Source: Formosimonas limnophila (GTDB lineage Bacteria > Pseudomonadota > Gammaproteobacteria > Burkholderiales > Burkholderiaceae). Taken from it: 64,000 nt of DNA. Shown here one piece after another: positions 1 through 9,026 of this stretch. How positions within the stretch are numbered: the stretch's first letter is position 1; every line of letters begins with the position of its first letter. Both the position numbers and the translations under genes were made by a program. Location: NCBI RefSeq assembly GCF_014652675.1, contig NZ_BMZG01000003.1, positions 171,240 through 235,239 on the forward strand, written 5' to 3'. Under the pieces are notes generated by a model. The model searched no databases and was not told the DNA's origin. It was given only the letters and a program-made list of their open reading frames with translations.

Positions 1-335
1 CGTGAGCATGCAGCGCGGTGTAATTGTACGTTGGGACAACTTTATGCGTTTCGGCTTTCGTTGCGTACCATGATGGTGAAATGTAGCCAGACGCACCTTG
101 AAATATTGCCAATACATCAGAACCATTCGCATGCTCATTGCACAGCGGATTCGCACGTGCGATGTGACCGCGCAGCACACCGTGCTCGGAGCTATCATCG
201 CACCAAATAAGTGGAATGTGATTGGCATTCAAGCTACCCGCATCATGGTTGATGATGGTTGCGAGCGGATGGTCGCGAACCAGATTGCGCAGAATGGTGG
301 TGTCGGATTCGTTGAATGGGGGGGGCGTGGTACAT
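1..335 (-). pseudogene. paiB: PaiB-like FMN-binding regulator, frame-disrupted, 3' end outside window
   Basis: Reading the minus strand from the ATG at 335 gives MYHAPP and then a frame change at a run of eight C (G at 318-325 on the plus strand). One base over, the protein continues as FNESDTTILRNLVRDHPLAT, then NANHIPLIW, RGHIARANPL, LAIFQG, YISPSWY and VVPTYNY. These are the hallmark blocks of the PaiB / FMN-binding split-barrel family. The coding frame is open from about 317 to the left edge of the window. A run of seven C would restore one continuous protein, so the gene is a recent pseudogene, a phase-variable gene or a base-call error. It faces a MocR-type regulator, a common arrangement for this family. 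Function is inferred from the family only. Confidence 0.7.
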
Positions 336-354
336 AGTGGTTCCTCTCTATGAT

Positions 355-428
355 TTGACTGTACTTTACCGAAAAATTGCAGTACAGTACCGATACAATT
401 AACAAAACAATCTCGGAACCGTACTGAT
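355..428. promoter_or_regulatory. Repeat-rich divergent control region between paiB and mocR
   Basis: The 93-bp gap between the two divergent starts contains ACTGTAC (358-364) and its inverse GTACAGT (382-388). The latter overlaps a direct repeat AGTACAGTAC (381-390), and a further GTACTG lies just before the mocR start (421-426). MocR regulators usually bind direct or inverted repeats in the promoter they share with a divergent target. This cluster is therefore the likely operator. A TACAAT (394-399) could be a -10 element, but I see no convincing -35. The assignment is inference. Confidence 0.35.
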
Positions 429-1922
429 ATGACTGACGATACACTTCATTCTCCGTTGGGCAACCACGCACATGATGCGCTGCGTGAGCAGTATCCCGTC
501 AATCGTGGTTTAGACTCGCGATTTAGCAAGGTTGACCAAGTGGTGGCATGGCTAAACGAGCGCATCACCATGCGTTATTATGCACCGGGCGCGCGCGTGC
601 CATCGGTGCGCCAGCTTGCAGATAAGCTGAGTGTGAGTCGATTTACCGTGGTGAATGCTTATGATAAATTGGTGGCGTCGGGTGTATTGGTGTCGCGTGT
701 GGGGTCTGGGTTTTATGTGGCCGAGTTGGTCAATACGCTGAAAAAAAATGCCGCTGAAAAAAATGCACCCAATGCAATATCGGCAGCACAGGTGGATACT
801 TCGTGGCTGTTGCATCACATATTTTCGGATGTGTCTGAAGAGCATTCACCGGGTAGTGGTTTGCTGCCAAATGATTGGCTGGTGAACGAGCGTGTTGGTG
901 TGGCGGTACGCAGCGTGACGAAAAGTTGCGAATCGCATATTTACGGCTATGGGCATGTACAGGGCTATCTGCCGCTGCGTGAGCAGATGGTGGTGCAGTT
1001 GCATCAAATTGGTATGGTGGCGACGCCTGAGCAGATGGTTTGTACACAAGGTGTGTCCAGTGCGATTGATTTAATGGCGCGGTATATGCTCAAGTCGGGC
1101 GATACCGTGCTGGTCGATGACCCAAGCTGGTTCTGGCTATACGGCAGCTTGCAGGCGAAAGGTTTGCGTGTTATTGGCGTGCCGCGTGATGAAGAGGGGC
1201 CGAACATCGAGGTACTGTCGCGCGTGGTGGCGCATGACAAACCAAAAGTCTATGTGACCAACAGTGTGTTGCATAATCCGACATCATTCGGTCTGTCGCC
1301 CGCGCGTGCTTACCAAGTGCTGCGGTTGATGGACGAGCACGACTGCTATATTCTCGAAGACGACATCTACGGCGATTTTCACAGCGGGGTGGCCAAAGGC
1401 GCACCCGCCTTGCGCTACGCGGCATTGGATCAGTTCAAACGCGTGTTTTATGTTGCGGGATTTTCAAAAAGTTTGGCCGCTGGATTGCGTGTCGCGGTTG
1501 TGTGCTGCCCACCTGTGCATGTGAAAGGATTCATTAGCCAAAAAATGCTTTCCTCTCTGTCCAGTCCCGAAATCAACGAAGCCGTCGTCCACAGGTTGCT
1601 TGTCGATGGCCAACATCGCCGCCACCTCGAAAAACTGCGTCTAAAAATTGCCAATGCCCACGAACGTTTGCGCGACGCATTACCCAAAATCGGTTTACGC
1701 TATCCACCCGAAACGCAAAATGGCTTGTTCGTCTGGGTGGATACAGGCGTGGATACCAACGCCATGGCACTCGCGGCGATGAGCGATGGTTGGCTCGTTG
1801 CACCCGGTGGTTTGTTTTCACCCAGTCAGGGTGTCTCCACCCACATGCGTTTGAATGTCGCACGCACCAGTGATGTATTTTTGCAGTGGCTGGGTGATTA
1901 TGTGGCGTACCATCAAGGTTGA
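429..1922 (+). CDS. MocR/PdxR-type GntR regulator with aminotransferase domain
   Basis: This 497-residue protein has the two-domain MocR architecture. Residues about 35-105 form a GntR winged helix (PSVRQLADKLSVSRFTVVNA, then YDKLVASGVLVSRVGSGFYV). Residues about 140-490 form a fold-type I aminotransferase domain. The PLP-binding lysine is expected at Lys347 in GFSKSLAAGLR, and the NPTSFGLSP segment is the usual substrate/PLP loop. Such proteins use PLP or an amino-acid adduct as effector and control a neighbouring, often divergent, gene. Here that neighbour is the PaiB-like gene, and repeats lie between the two. The length is normal for the family. The actual regulon and effector cannot be read from sequence. 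Confidence 0.88.
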   Translation: MTDDTLHSPLGNHAHDALREQYPVNRGLDSRFSKVDQVVAWLNERITMRYYAPGARVPSVRQLADKLSVSRFTVVNAYDKLVASGVLVSRVGSGFYVAELVNTLKKNAAEKNAPNAISAAQVDTSWLLHHIFSDVSEEHSPGSGLLPNDWLVNERVGVAVRSVTKSCESHIYGYGHVQGYLPLREQMVVQLHQIGMVATPEQMVCTQGVSSAIDLMARYMLKSGDTVLVDDPSWFWLYGSLQAKGLRVIGVPRDEEGPNIEVLSRVVAHDKPKVYVTNSVLHNPTSFGLSPARAYQVLRLMDEHDCYILEDDIYGDFHSGVAKGAPALRYAALDQFKRVFYVAGFSKSLAAGLRVAVVCCPPVHVKGFISQKMLSSLSSPEINEAVVHRLLVDGQHRRHLEKLRLKIANAHERLRDALPKIGLRYPPETQNGLFVWVDTGVDTNAMALAAMSDGWLVAPGGLFSPSQGVSTHMRLNVARTSDVFLQWLGDYVAYHQG

Positions 1923-1951
1923 TGGTGAATTGGCGTTGAAATGATTCAAAT

Positions 1952-1977
1952 AAAAAGTCGGGGTTACCCGACTTTTT
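1952..1977. terminator. Bidirectional hairpin terminator between mocR and prmB
   Basis: AAAAAGTCGGG, loop GTTA, CCCGACTTTTT forms a perfect stem flanked by A and T runs. It can terminate mocR on the plus strand and prmB on the minus strand. The prmB stop codon overlaps its last bases. Confidence 0.85.
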
Positions 1978-2866
1978 ATTTGATGTTGGTCAAGTCTTTT
2001 TGTGTCAATAAAAATACTGCCTGCTCTGAACCACTGGTATCAAGCCAAGTCAGTGGCAAATGTGAAAACGCTTTTTCGGCGTGCTGGTATTCGTTGCCGA
2101 TTTCGACGACGAGGATGCCGTTTGGTTTGAGGTGTTGGGCTGCTTGATTGACGATGAGACGTACGAGATCCATACCATCGTCACCGCCTGCTAAGGCGAT
2201 GTGTGGCTCTGCGAGGTATTCTTTCGGCAGCTCGCTCATGCTGGTGCTGTTCACATATGGTGGGTTGGTGATGATGATGTCGTATTGTTTGTCAGCGGAC
2301 AGGGAGGTATAGAGGTCGCTTTGGATAAGGTCGATGCGTTGGTTTAATTGATAATCGGTAATATTTTTCGTGGCGACGGCGAGTGCATCCTCATCGATGT
2401 CTATGGCATCGATGTGGGCGTTTTCAAATACTTTTGCCGCCATAATCGCCAAACAACCAGAACCCGTACACAACTCTAAAATATCCGTGACCGCATCGGG
2501 TTTCACCCATGGTGAAAGTTCATCCAAAATCAACTCGCCGATGAAGCTGCGCGGCACAATGACGCGCTCGTCGACGTAGAATTTGAACCCGTGCAAAAAT
2601 GCTTCACCGGTCAAATACGCCATGGGCTTGCGCGTTTCGTAGCGTTTTTTTATCAGTTCGTTGAGCTTTTGTTGCGCTGCCTGCGGATAGGGCGCATCCC
2701 AATCAATGTCGTCCTCAATGATGTTTAAATCCGCACAGTAAGCAGCAGCATAGACAGCTTCGTCGTATGCGTCAGCCATGCCGTGGCCGTAAAACAGGTG
2801 GCCATTGATAAGGTGGTGTTCGGCGGCGTCAACGGCAGCTTCGAAGGTGGTCACAGTGTTTGGCAT
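1976..2866 (-). CDS. prmB: Ribosomal protein L3 N5-glutamine methyltransferase
   Basis: This 296-residue class I SAM methyltransferase has the HemK/PrmB signature NPPY at residues 201-204 (IIITNPPYV) and SAM motif I ELCTGSGCLA at 131-140. PAYLTGEA-type (here PMAYLTGEAF) and VIVPRSFIGELI blocks distinguish PrmB from the release-factor enzyme PrmC. PrmB methylates a conserved glutamine of ribosomal protein L3 and supports 50S assembly. It follows dapE on the same strand with a 78-bp gap, the usual betaproteobacterial order, so the two are probably co-transcribed. Length is normal. Confidence 0.9.
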   Translation of the reverse strand: MPNTVTTFEAAVDAAEHHLINGHLFYGHGMADAYDEAVYAAAYCADLNIIEDDIDWDAPYPQAAQQKLNELIKKRYETRKPMAYLTGEAFLHGFKFYVDERVIVPRSFIGELILDELSPWVKPDAVTDILELCTGSGCLAIMAAKVFENAHIDAIDIDEDALAVATKNITDYQLNQRIDLIQSDLYTSLSADKQYDIIITNPPYVNSTSMSELPKEYLAEPHIALAGGDDGMDLVRLIVNQAAQHLKPNGILVVEIGNEYQHAEKAFSHLPLTWLDTSGSEQAVFLLTQKDLTNIK

Positions 2867-2944
2867 GATGGCCTCTAGCGATGGTTGTTTTTTTGTGATT
2901 GTACGGCGTGGATGTTTGGATGACTGTATTTTATTAGTTCAATT

Positions 2945-4111
<1,167 letters not shown>

Positions 4112-4217
4112 TTAAAATAGGTCGTGATGTAAGCCTGCATTGTACGCGATTATGCTTTGACGAAAAAAGTCTTAAGGCTTGCTTTATCTATTTTTAATAT
4201 TCAAATTAAGGGACGAT

Positions 4218-4433
4218 ATGACACACATTCAATACCAAAAACCATCGGCGGCTTTTATTGGTGCGTCGTGGTTGGCGTTATCTGCAGGGGCGATTGTGTT
4301 TATTTTTGGTCTTTGGAATTCTGATATGCAGTTGAATGAAAAAGGCTATTACTTCACGGTTTTGATGTACGCTTTATTCGCTGCGATTTCATTGCAAAAA
4401 ATGTGCGTGACCGTTAAGAGGGTATTCTCGTGA
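4218..4433 (+). CDS. YiaA/YiaB-domain inner membrane protein, first half
   Basis: The ATG at 4218 is preceded by AAGGGA at 4208-4213. The product has two predicted membrane helices and the motif [16 protein letters not shown], diagnostic of the YiaA/B two-helix domain. At a run of six A (4396-4401) the reading frame leaves the family consensus. In the -1 frame the protein would end QKNVRDR and stop at TAA 4415-4417, matching the QK..RD end of this domain. In the annotated frame it ends in an unrelated tail [10 protein letters not shown]. Function of the family is unknown; a role in stress has been proposed for E. coli YiaA. See the following gene for the same effect. Confidence 0.6.
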   Translation: MTHIQYQKPSAAFIGASWLALSAGAIVFIFGLWNSDMQLNEKGYYFTVLMYALFAAISLQKMCVTVKRVFS

Positions 4434-4681
4434 CGTCGATTTATTATGGTTTGGCTTGGTTTTCGTTGGTGTTGTCTGTTTTCCTACTCGCGGTTGGACT
4501 GTTTAATGCGACTTTATTGCCGAGCGAAAAAGGATTTTATGGGATTTTATTTTTGATGGCGTTGTTTGGTGATGTGGTTGTTCAAAAAATACGCGTGATA
4601 TGGAGGCTGCCAAACGTCATGAGCTTGTCTATGAAATGCCTGTGGAATCGTATGAAAACACACAGTGATTTATTATGTTGA
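4430..4681 (+). CDS. YiaA/YiaB-domain inner membrane protein, second half
   Basis: A GTG start at 4430 overlaps the stop of the previous frame and has an AAGAGGG ribosome site at 4416-4422. The protein begins TSIYYG and repeats the domain motif [16 protein letters not shown] with two membrane helices. In E. coli-type YiaA the two repeats lie in one chain, so this looks like a split gene. Again at a run of six A (4584-4589) the frame departs from the family. The -1 frame reads [14 protein letters not shown] and ends YENTQ with a TGA at 4666-4668, a far better C-terminus than the annotated one. Function is unknown. Confidence 0.6.
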   Translation: MTSIYYGLAWFSLVLSVFLLAVGLFNATLLPSEKGFYGILFLMALFGDVVVQKIRVIWRLPNVMSLSMKCLWNRMKTHSDLLC

Positions 4682-4759
4682 TGTCGAAGCATTCCACTTT
4701 CTCAGTTGATGGAATTTAGACGGCTGAACCTAAATGCCCTTGAAGGGGCTTTAGAAATT

Positions 4760-4789
4760 AACAAGGGCGCAAATGATTGCGCCCTTGTT
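4760..4789. terminator. Hairpin terminator downstream of the yiaA-like pair
   Basis: AACAAGGGCGCAA, loop ATGA, TTGCGCCCTTGTT is a perfect 13-bp stem. It has only short T runs, so it is weakly rho-independent in both directions. It lies between the yiaA-like genes and the end of msrA. Confidence 0.6.
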
Positions 4790-4864
4790 GCATGTGACTG
4801 GTTAAGGTTCTCGATTTGATGATAAAAATCGGTTCATATTAGGCGCTTTTCCTCCGATGATTTA

Positions 4865-5434
4865 TCATTTGAGTAGTGCGGCGTATTCTGTGCGTAATTT
4901 GGCGAGTTTGGGCGATATCACGGCTTGACAGTAACCTTGATTGGGGTGTTGAGAGAAATACTCTTGGTGGTAGTCTTCGGCGCGGGTGTAGTGGTTGACA
5001 GCGGTGATTTCTGTCACCACAGATTTGCCCCATGTTTCTTCGATGTTGGGGATGAGAGTGCGAGCAGTGGTATCTTGTGCCGCCGAGTGGGTAAATATGA
5101 CGGAGCGATACTGTGTGCCGCGGTCGGCGCCTTGTTGGTTGAGCGTGGTGGGGTTGTGGACGGCGAAAAATATTTTGAGGATTTGCTCATAGGTGATGAC
5201 GGCGGGGTCGAATAACACTTGCACGACTTCGGCCAAGCCTGTGCTGCCCGTGCAGACGGCCTCGTAGTTCGCACGAGGGTAGTTCGAGCCTGCGTAACCT
5301 GACTCGACATCGATGACGCCATTGATTGCGGCGAAGGAGGCTTCGGTGCACCAGAAACAACCGCCACCGAGGGTGGCGGTTTCGTAAGCTGGGTTTTGGG
5401 CGGCTTGTGCGGCGATTGTCGTTGCAATCGACAT
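4865..5434 (-). CDS. msrA: Peptide methionine sulfoxide reductase MsrA
   Basis: This 189-residue protein has the MsrA catalytic motif GGGCFWCTE with nucleophile Cys26 and Cys29. It also has GYAGSNYPRANYEAV and HNPTTLNQQGADRGTQYRS blocks and a C-terminal Cys in GYCQAVI as a resolving candidate. It reduces the S epimer of methionine sulfoxide in oxidised proteins, using thioredoxin. A GGAG ribosome site precedes the ATG. No signal peptide is apparent, so it is cytoplasmic. It appears to be transcribed alone. Confidence 0.95.
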   Translation of the reverse strand: MSIATTIAAQAAQNPAYETATLGGGCFWCTEASFAAINGVIDVESGYAGSNYPRANYEAVCTGSTGLAEVVQVLFDPAVITYEQILKIFFAVHNPTTLNQQGADRGTQYRSVIFTHSAAQDTTARTLIPNIEETWGKSVVTEITAVNHYTRAEDYHQEYFSQHPNQGYCQAVISPKLAKLRTEYAALLK

Positions 5435-5488
5435 GGTGAACTCCTTGTCATGGGTAACTTTGTTTAGACGTTGACGCGAGGCGAACCC

Positions 5489-6031
5489 TTACAAAATTTC
5501 CGGCTGGTTCGTCGTGCGGTTGTCTGTCTCATCGGATGCAGATTGTGGGAAATGCTGGGCGAGCGTCGCACCGATTTGGTCGATGACACTGTGCAAGCCT
5601 TTGTGCAATTCGTGATTCTGCAGTGACACATACAGCTCGTGCACCCATGTATCCCATGTAGCTTGCTCGACAAGCCGAGCGATGCCACGGTCGGCAAGGA
5701 TTTCGATGCGGCGCTCGGCGACGAGGAAGTAAATTAACACACCATTGTTATCGGGCGTGTCCCACACTTGCATTTTACTGAACACAGTCCACGCGCGTTC
5801 GCGAGCGCGGGCTTGGCGCACGAGGTACGAGTAAGGCAGGCGGGTTTCAAATGCGATGGCGATTTCGCCTGTGTGCTTTAATTCAGATTGTTCAATGTGG
5901 TCTGCGAGTGCTTCGCGTTTTTCTGTCGGTAATAACTGACGGGTTTGCCAAGAAAAAGTGAACCAGTGGCGCAACAAGCGCGTGCAGTGTTGCCAAAATG
6001 ATAATTCTAATGGGGGAAAATACTTCATCAC
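5489..6031 (-). CDS. TPM-domain protein without signal peptide
   Basis: This 180-residue protein carries a TPM (TLP18.3/Psb32/MOLO-1) domain over residues about 30-160. Characteristic blocks are HTGEIAIAFETRLP, DNNGVLIYFLVAERRIEILADRG and a C-terminal helix. Its start overlaps the stop of the upstream glycine-rich TPM gene by four bases (ATGA), so translation is coupled. Clusters of lemA with two TPM genes are common in proteobacteria. A membrane-associated folding or repair role is suspected but not established. The last residues, rich in Asp, Asn and Thr, look disordered. Confidence 0.8.
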   Translation of the reverse strand: MMKYFPPLELSFWQHCTRLLRHWFTFSWQTRQLLPTEKREALADHIEQSELKHTGEIAIAFETRLPYSYLVRQARARERAWTVFSKMQVWDTPDNNGVLIYFLVAERRIEILADRGIARLVEQATWDTWVHELYVSLQNHELHKGLHSVIDQIGATLAQHFPQSASDETDNRTTNQPEIL

Positions 6032-6969
6032 CAGTCACCTCCTGCGCCACCACCAGCGGCATCACCGCCACCACCAGAGCCGCCCCAACCTCCGCCTCCG
6101 CCAAAACCACCGCCGCCGAAGCCGCCACCACCAAATCCACCGCCCCAAAACACATCATTATTTCGTCGGCCTGCACCACGGTTAAATGGCGTTGTGCGGT
6201 GCTGCGTTGCTAACTGTGCGTAGCGTTTACCAAATACAAAAATCGCCATCAACACGATAAACGCCACCAACGCTGCCAAAAATCCAGCACCCATATCAAA
6301 CGCGATAAAACCAGATACTGCCGCTGCAATCGGTGCGACTAACCAGCGACTCGTTGCCTTCGCAATACCTGAACCGATGAAACTCACAGCGAGCGTCAAC
6401 ATCAAAATCGACGTGAATAAATCAGCTTCTTCGTTCGCGTGCTGCCAGTTTTCTGTTGGTGCTGGCAATTGTTCACCGTCAATCAATTTCATGAGCTGCG
6501 TCGTCGCCGCATCAATGCCCACGCTGAATTTCCCCGCTGCGAACGCTGGTTTCATTTGTTCATTGATGATGCGTTTGGCCGCCAAATCTGGAATCGCGCC
6601 CTCTAACGCACGCATCACATAAATCCACATCTTGCGGTCATTTTTTGACACCACGATGAGCACGCCATCGCCAGTGCTTTGACGCCCTAATTTATAAGTC
6701 TCAGCAGCGCGTTGGCTGAAGCTAAAAATATCCTCAGGCGCTGTCGTATTCACCACCAAAACACCGATTTGACTACCTTTGGTTGTTTCAAATGCTTTAA
6801 GCTTCGCGTCTAATTGTACAATTTCAGCTGGCGACAGCGTACCCGTTTGATCAACCACTAATGCGGTTAAGGGCGGGATGCGTTGGAGCTCCTGAGCATG
6901 TACCCAATTTGTCCATAAAATAGACAAAACGAATAGTGGGGCAAATAATATTTTTAGCCAGCGATGCAT
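6028..6969 (-). CDS. YgcG-type TPM-domain membrane protein with glycine-rich tail
   Basis: This 313-residue protein starts with a signal peptide (LFVLSILWTNWVHAQ) and then a periplasmic TPM domain, residues about 30-155 (VVDQTGTLSP, GSQIGVLVV, GDGVLIVVSKNDRKMWI). Two to three membrane helices follow (about 187-245). The last 40 residues are almost pure glycine with phenylalanine, tryptophan and serine (repeated GGGGFGG units). It belongs with LemA upstream and a second TPM protein downstream, overlapping that gene by four bases. The function of YgcG proteins is unresolved. A structured intergenic hairpin separates it from lemA. Confidence 0.85.
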   Translation of the reverse strand: MHRWLKILFAPLFVLSILWTNWVHAQELQRIPPLTALVVDQTGTLSPAEIVQLDAKLKAFETTKGSQIGVLVVNTTAPEDIFSFSQRAAETYKLGRQSTGDGVLIVVSKNDRKMWIYVMRALEGAIPDLAAKRIINEQMKPAFAAGKFSVGIDAATTQLMKLIDGEQLPAPTENWQHANEEADLFTSILMLTLAVSFIGSGIAKATSRWLVAPIAAAVSGFIAFDMGAGFLAALVAFIVLMAIFVFGKRYAQLATQHRTTPFNRGAGRRNNDVFWGGGFGGGGFGGGGFGGGGGWGGSGGGGDAAGGGAGGDW

Positions 6970-7005
6970 GGCAATCCTTTAGACAAGCTAAATCAACGAA
7001 GGAAG

Positions 7006-7031
7006 AAAAGGGGATGTCGCCATCCCCTTTT
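7006..7031 (-). terminator. Intercistronic hairpin between lemA and ygcG
   Basis: AAAAGGGGATG and CATCCCCTTTT form an 11-bp perfect stem with a four-base loop. On the minus strand it lies after the lemA stop and before the ygcG start, and is followed by a short T run interrupted by C. It may attenuate downstream TPM genes or stabilise the lemA message. Confidence 0.6.
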
Positions 7032-7043
7032 TATCTCAAATGC

Positions 7044-7646
7044 TTATGGCTTTTTGTTTTGGTCAAACTCAACTTTTGGCGCGGTGCTGATTTCGGCTTC
7101 GTTCGCGACCGTGTAGTTGGCCTTCACATCGTAGCCCATGACCTTGGCAGTCAAGTTGTTTGGGAATGAGCGCAGTGTCGTGTTGTACTGAGCGACCGAG
7201 TCGATATAACCTTTACGTGCGATGGCGATGCGGTTCTCCGTGCCTTCGAGCTGGGTGCGAACGTCTTGGAACGCAGCATTGGCTTTAAGGTTCGGGTAGT
7301 TCTCAGCGACGACCATCAGACGTGAGAGCGAGCCTTGGAGTTGGTTTTGTGCGTCGATGAATTTTTGGAACGCGACTGGGTCGTTCACCAATTCTGGGGT
7401 GGCTTTAATGCCAGCGACAGACGCACGAGCATTCGTTACGTCGGTGAGCAGTTTTTGCTCGAAGTTCGCCTCGGCTTGTGCGGTGCTAACGATGTTTGGG
7501 ATTAAGTCTGCACGACGTTGGTACTGGTTGACCACTTCGGCCCATTTGGCTTTCACGCCTTCGTCTTGGGCTTGCATGGTGTTGTAGCCGCAACCGCTTA
7601 AAGTCAATGTGGCTGCGGTGGCGAGTAGGGCGATGAGTTTGCGCAT
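7044..7646 (-). CDS. lemA: LemA family lipoprotein
   Basis: This 200-residue protein begins with a lipoprotein signal whose lipobox LSGC places the lipidated cysteine at residue 19. The mature part is helical with the LemA motif WAEVVNQYQRRADLIPNIV and the FPNNLTA block near the C-terminus. LemA proteins are outer-facing helical bundles, usually encoded with TPM-domain proteins as here, and of unknown biochemical role. A GGAG-like site (GGAGCA on the minus strand) precedes the ATG. It is the first gene of the three-gene cluster. Confidence 0.92.
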   Translation of the reverse strand: MRKLIALLATAATLTLSGCGYNTMQAQDEGVKAKWAEVVNQYQRRADLIPNIVSTAQAEANFEQKLLTDVTNARASVAGIKATPELVNDPVAFQKFIDAQNQLQGSLSRLMVVAENYPNLKANAAFQDVRTQLEGTENRIAIARKGYIDSVAQYNTTLRSFPNNLTAKVMGYDVKANYTVANEAEISTAPKVEFDQNKKP

Positions 7647-7794
7647 GGAATGCTCCTGTTTAAAATGTCAAAGTGACGCGGCAATAACAACCTTAATATA
7701 GGGTGGGTTGACGCGAATTCAAGTTTTTCATGGGTGAGTATAACCCACTATTTCATAGTGATGGATTTCCAGGTGTGATTTATTTGACTGGTCT

Positions 7795-8175
7795 TTAACC
7801 ATGCGGCATGCGGCCGCCTGCTGGAGACCAGTTTTCCCAAGGGATGTCTTGGAAGACGACCATGATGTTTTCTGAATCAAACCCTTGCTGAGATAAGGAT
7901 CTGATTGTGTTAGATAGAATTTCTTTTTTGACTTTTACACTACGCCCTGTGCCCAGTAGGATTTCTATTAAAACAAACTCTTTTGTTCTTTGTGTTTTAA
8001 CGTCGGGAAATGTTGGGTGGAAACGAAAGTCGTCTTCTGATAGCTCGATAACGCGATGAAACGTATCGTTTTGGTGAACACCTGACTTAACTAATGCTTG
8101 GTGTGTGGCGTTAAACACAGCATTTTTAAAGTCAATTGAGCGACCTTGGAGAACGGTGAGGGTGACGATGGGCAT
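7795..8175 (-). CDS. Tautomerase (MIF) superfamily protein
   Basis: This 126-residue protein begins MPIVTLTVLQGRS. After removal of Met, Pro1 would be the catalytic base of tautomerases. The later blocks HRVIELSEDDFRFHPTFPDV, VLIEILLGTGRSVKVK and NIMVVFQDIPWENWS fit the double-length 4-oxalocrotonate-tautomerase-like group (Tautomerase_2). The substrate is unknown. It starts immediately after serB (two-base gap on the minus strand), so it is probably the last gene of a ppsR-serB-tautomerase operon. Confidence 0.85.
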   Translation of the reverse strand: MPIVTLTVLQGRSIDFKNAVFNATHQALVKSGVHQNDTFHRVIELSEDDFRFHPTFPDVKTQRTKEFVLIEILLGTGRSVKVKKEILSNTIRSLSQQGFDSENIMVVFQDIPWENWSPAGGRMPHG

Positions 8176-8176
8176 A

Positions 8177-9025
8177 TTAAGCGTTCAATACAGTAATCAA
8201 GCCATCCAACCCCATGTGGTTAATCGCCACGTCAGCACGCTCTTGCACACGTGGTTTAGCGTGGTAGGCGACGGATAGGCCACTAATGGCCATCATGGGT
8301 AAATCGTTCGCGCCGTCGCCCATGCAAATGGCGGCTTGCGTGGGGACGTTGAGCGTCTCGCAGTAGCTTTGCACAGTGGCGGCTTTGACGTCGCCGTTGA
8401 CGATGTTACCGATGACGCGGCCTGTGATTTTGCCATCGATGATTTCGAGCTCATTCGCGCGGGTGTGTGTCAGGTTGAGGCGTTTTTGCACAGCTGCGGT
8501 GAAATAGGTGAAACCACCTGAGACGAGTAGGGTTTGCAGGCCGTTCGCATGGGCGGTTTGCACGAGTTTCTCTGCACCTGGGTTTAGTTGTAGGCGTTCG
8601 TCGAGGACTTTTTGGAGCACCGTTGCATCTGCGCCCGCGAGGATAGCGAGACGACGGCGAAGGCTTTCGTTAAAGTCGGTGATTTCGCCACGCATGGCCG
8701 CTTCGGTGATTTCGGCAACTTCGGATTTTTTGCCACACATATCGGCGATTTCGTCGATGCACTCGATGTTTATGATGGTTGAATCCATGTCCATGGCGAG
8801 TAGCTTGAAGTCTGCCCAGACGATTTCACGTTCGATGAATGCGATGTCGATGGCTGCGGTTTGAGCGGCAGCGGTGAGCTGCTTTTGTATTGCAGGGGCA
8901 AAAACAGTGTTTTCGAATGTGACACACTGGGCGCTGATGCGGCGCAACTCGCCCGCGAGGTCTTGAGTGAGTGAGTGAACGAGTCTGTCGGTGAGGTTTG
9001 TGGGGTGTTGAAAAACGATTTTCAT
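8177..9025 (-). CDS. serB: Phosphoserine phosphatase
   Basis: This 282-residue HAD-family enzyme has the nucleophile and acid Asp79 and Asp81 in AMDMDSTII. It also has SGGFTYF (motif II) and GDGANDLPMM (motif IV). The first 70 residues form a short regulatory-type N-terminal domain as in other SerB proteins. It releases serine from phosphoserine, the last step of serine synthesis. It lies two bases after ppsR and two bases before the tautomerase gene, so all three are likely one transcript. Confidence 0.95.
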   Translation of the reverse strand: MKIVFQHPTNLTDRLVHSLTQDLAGELRRISAQCVTFENTVFAPAIQKQLTAAAQTAAIDIAFIEREIVWADFKLLAMDMDSTIINIECIDEIADMCGKKSEVAEITEAAMRGEITDFNESLRRRLAILAGADATVLQKVLDERLQLNPGAEKLVQTAHANGLQTLLVSGGFTYFTAAVQKRLNLTHTRANELEIIDGKITGRVIGNIVNGDVKAATVQSYCETLNVPTQAAICMGDGANDLPMMAISGLSVAYHAKPRVQERADVAINHMGLDGLITVLNA

Positions 9026-9026
9026 G

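Noticed and set aside
5892-6213. Glycine/proline/histidine-rich reading frames on both strands
   Set aside because: They are shadows of the glycine-rich tail of the YgcG-type protein.
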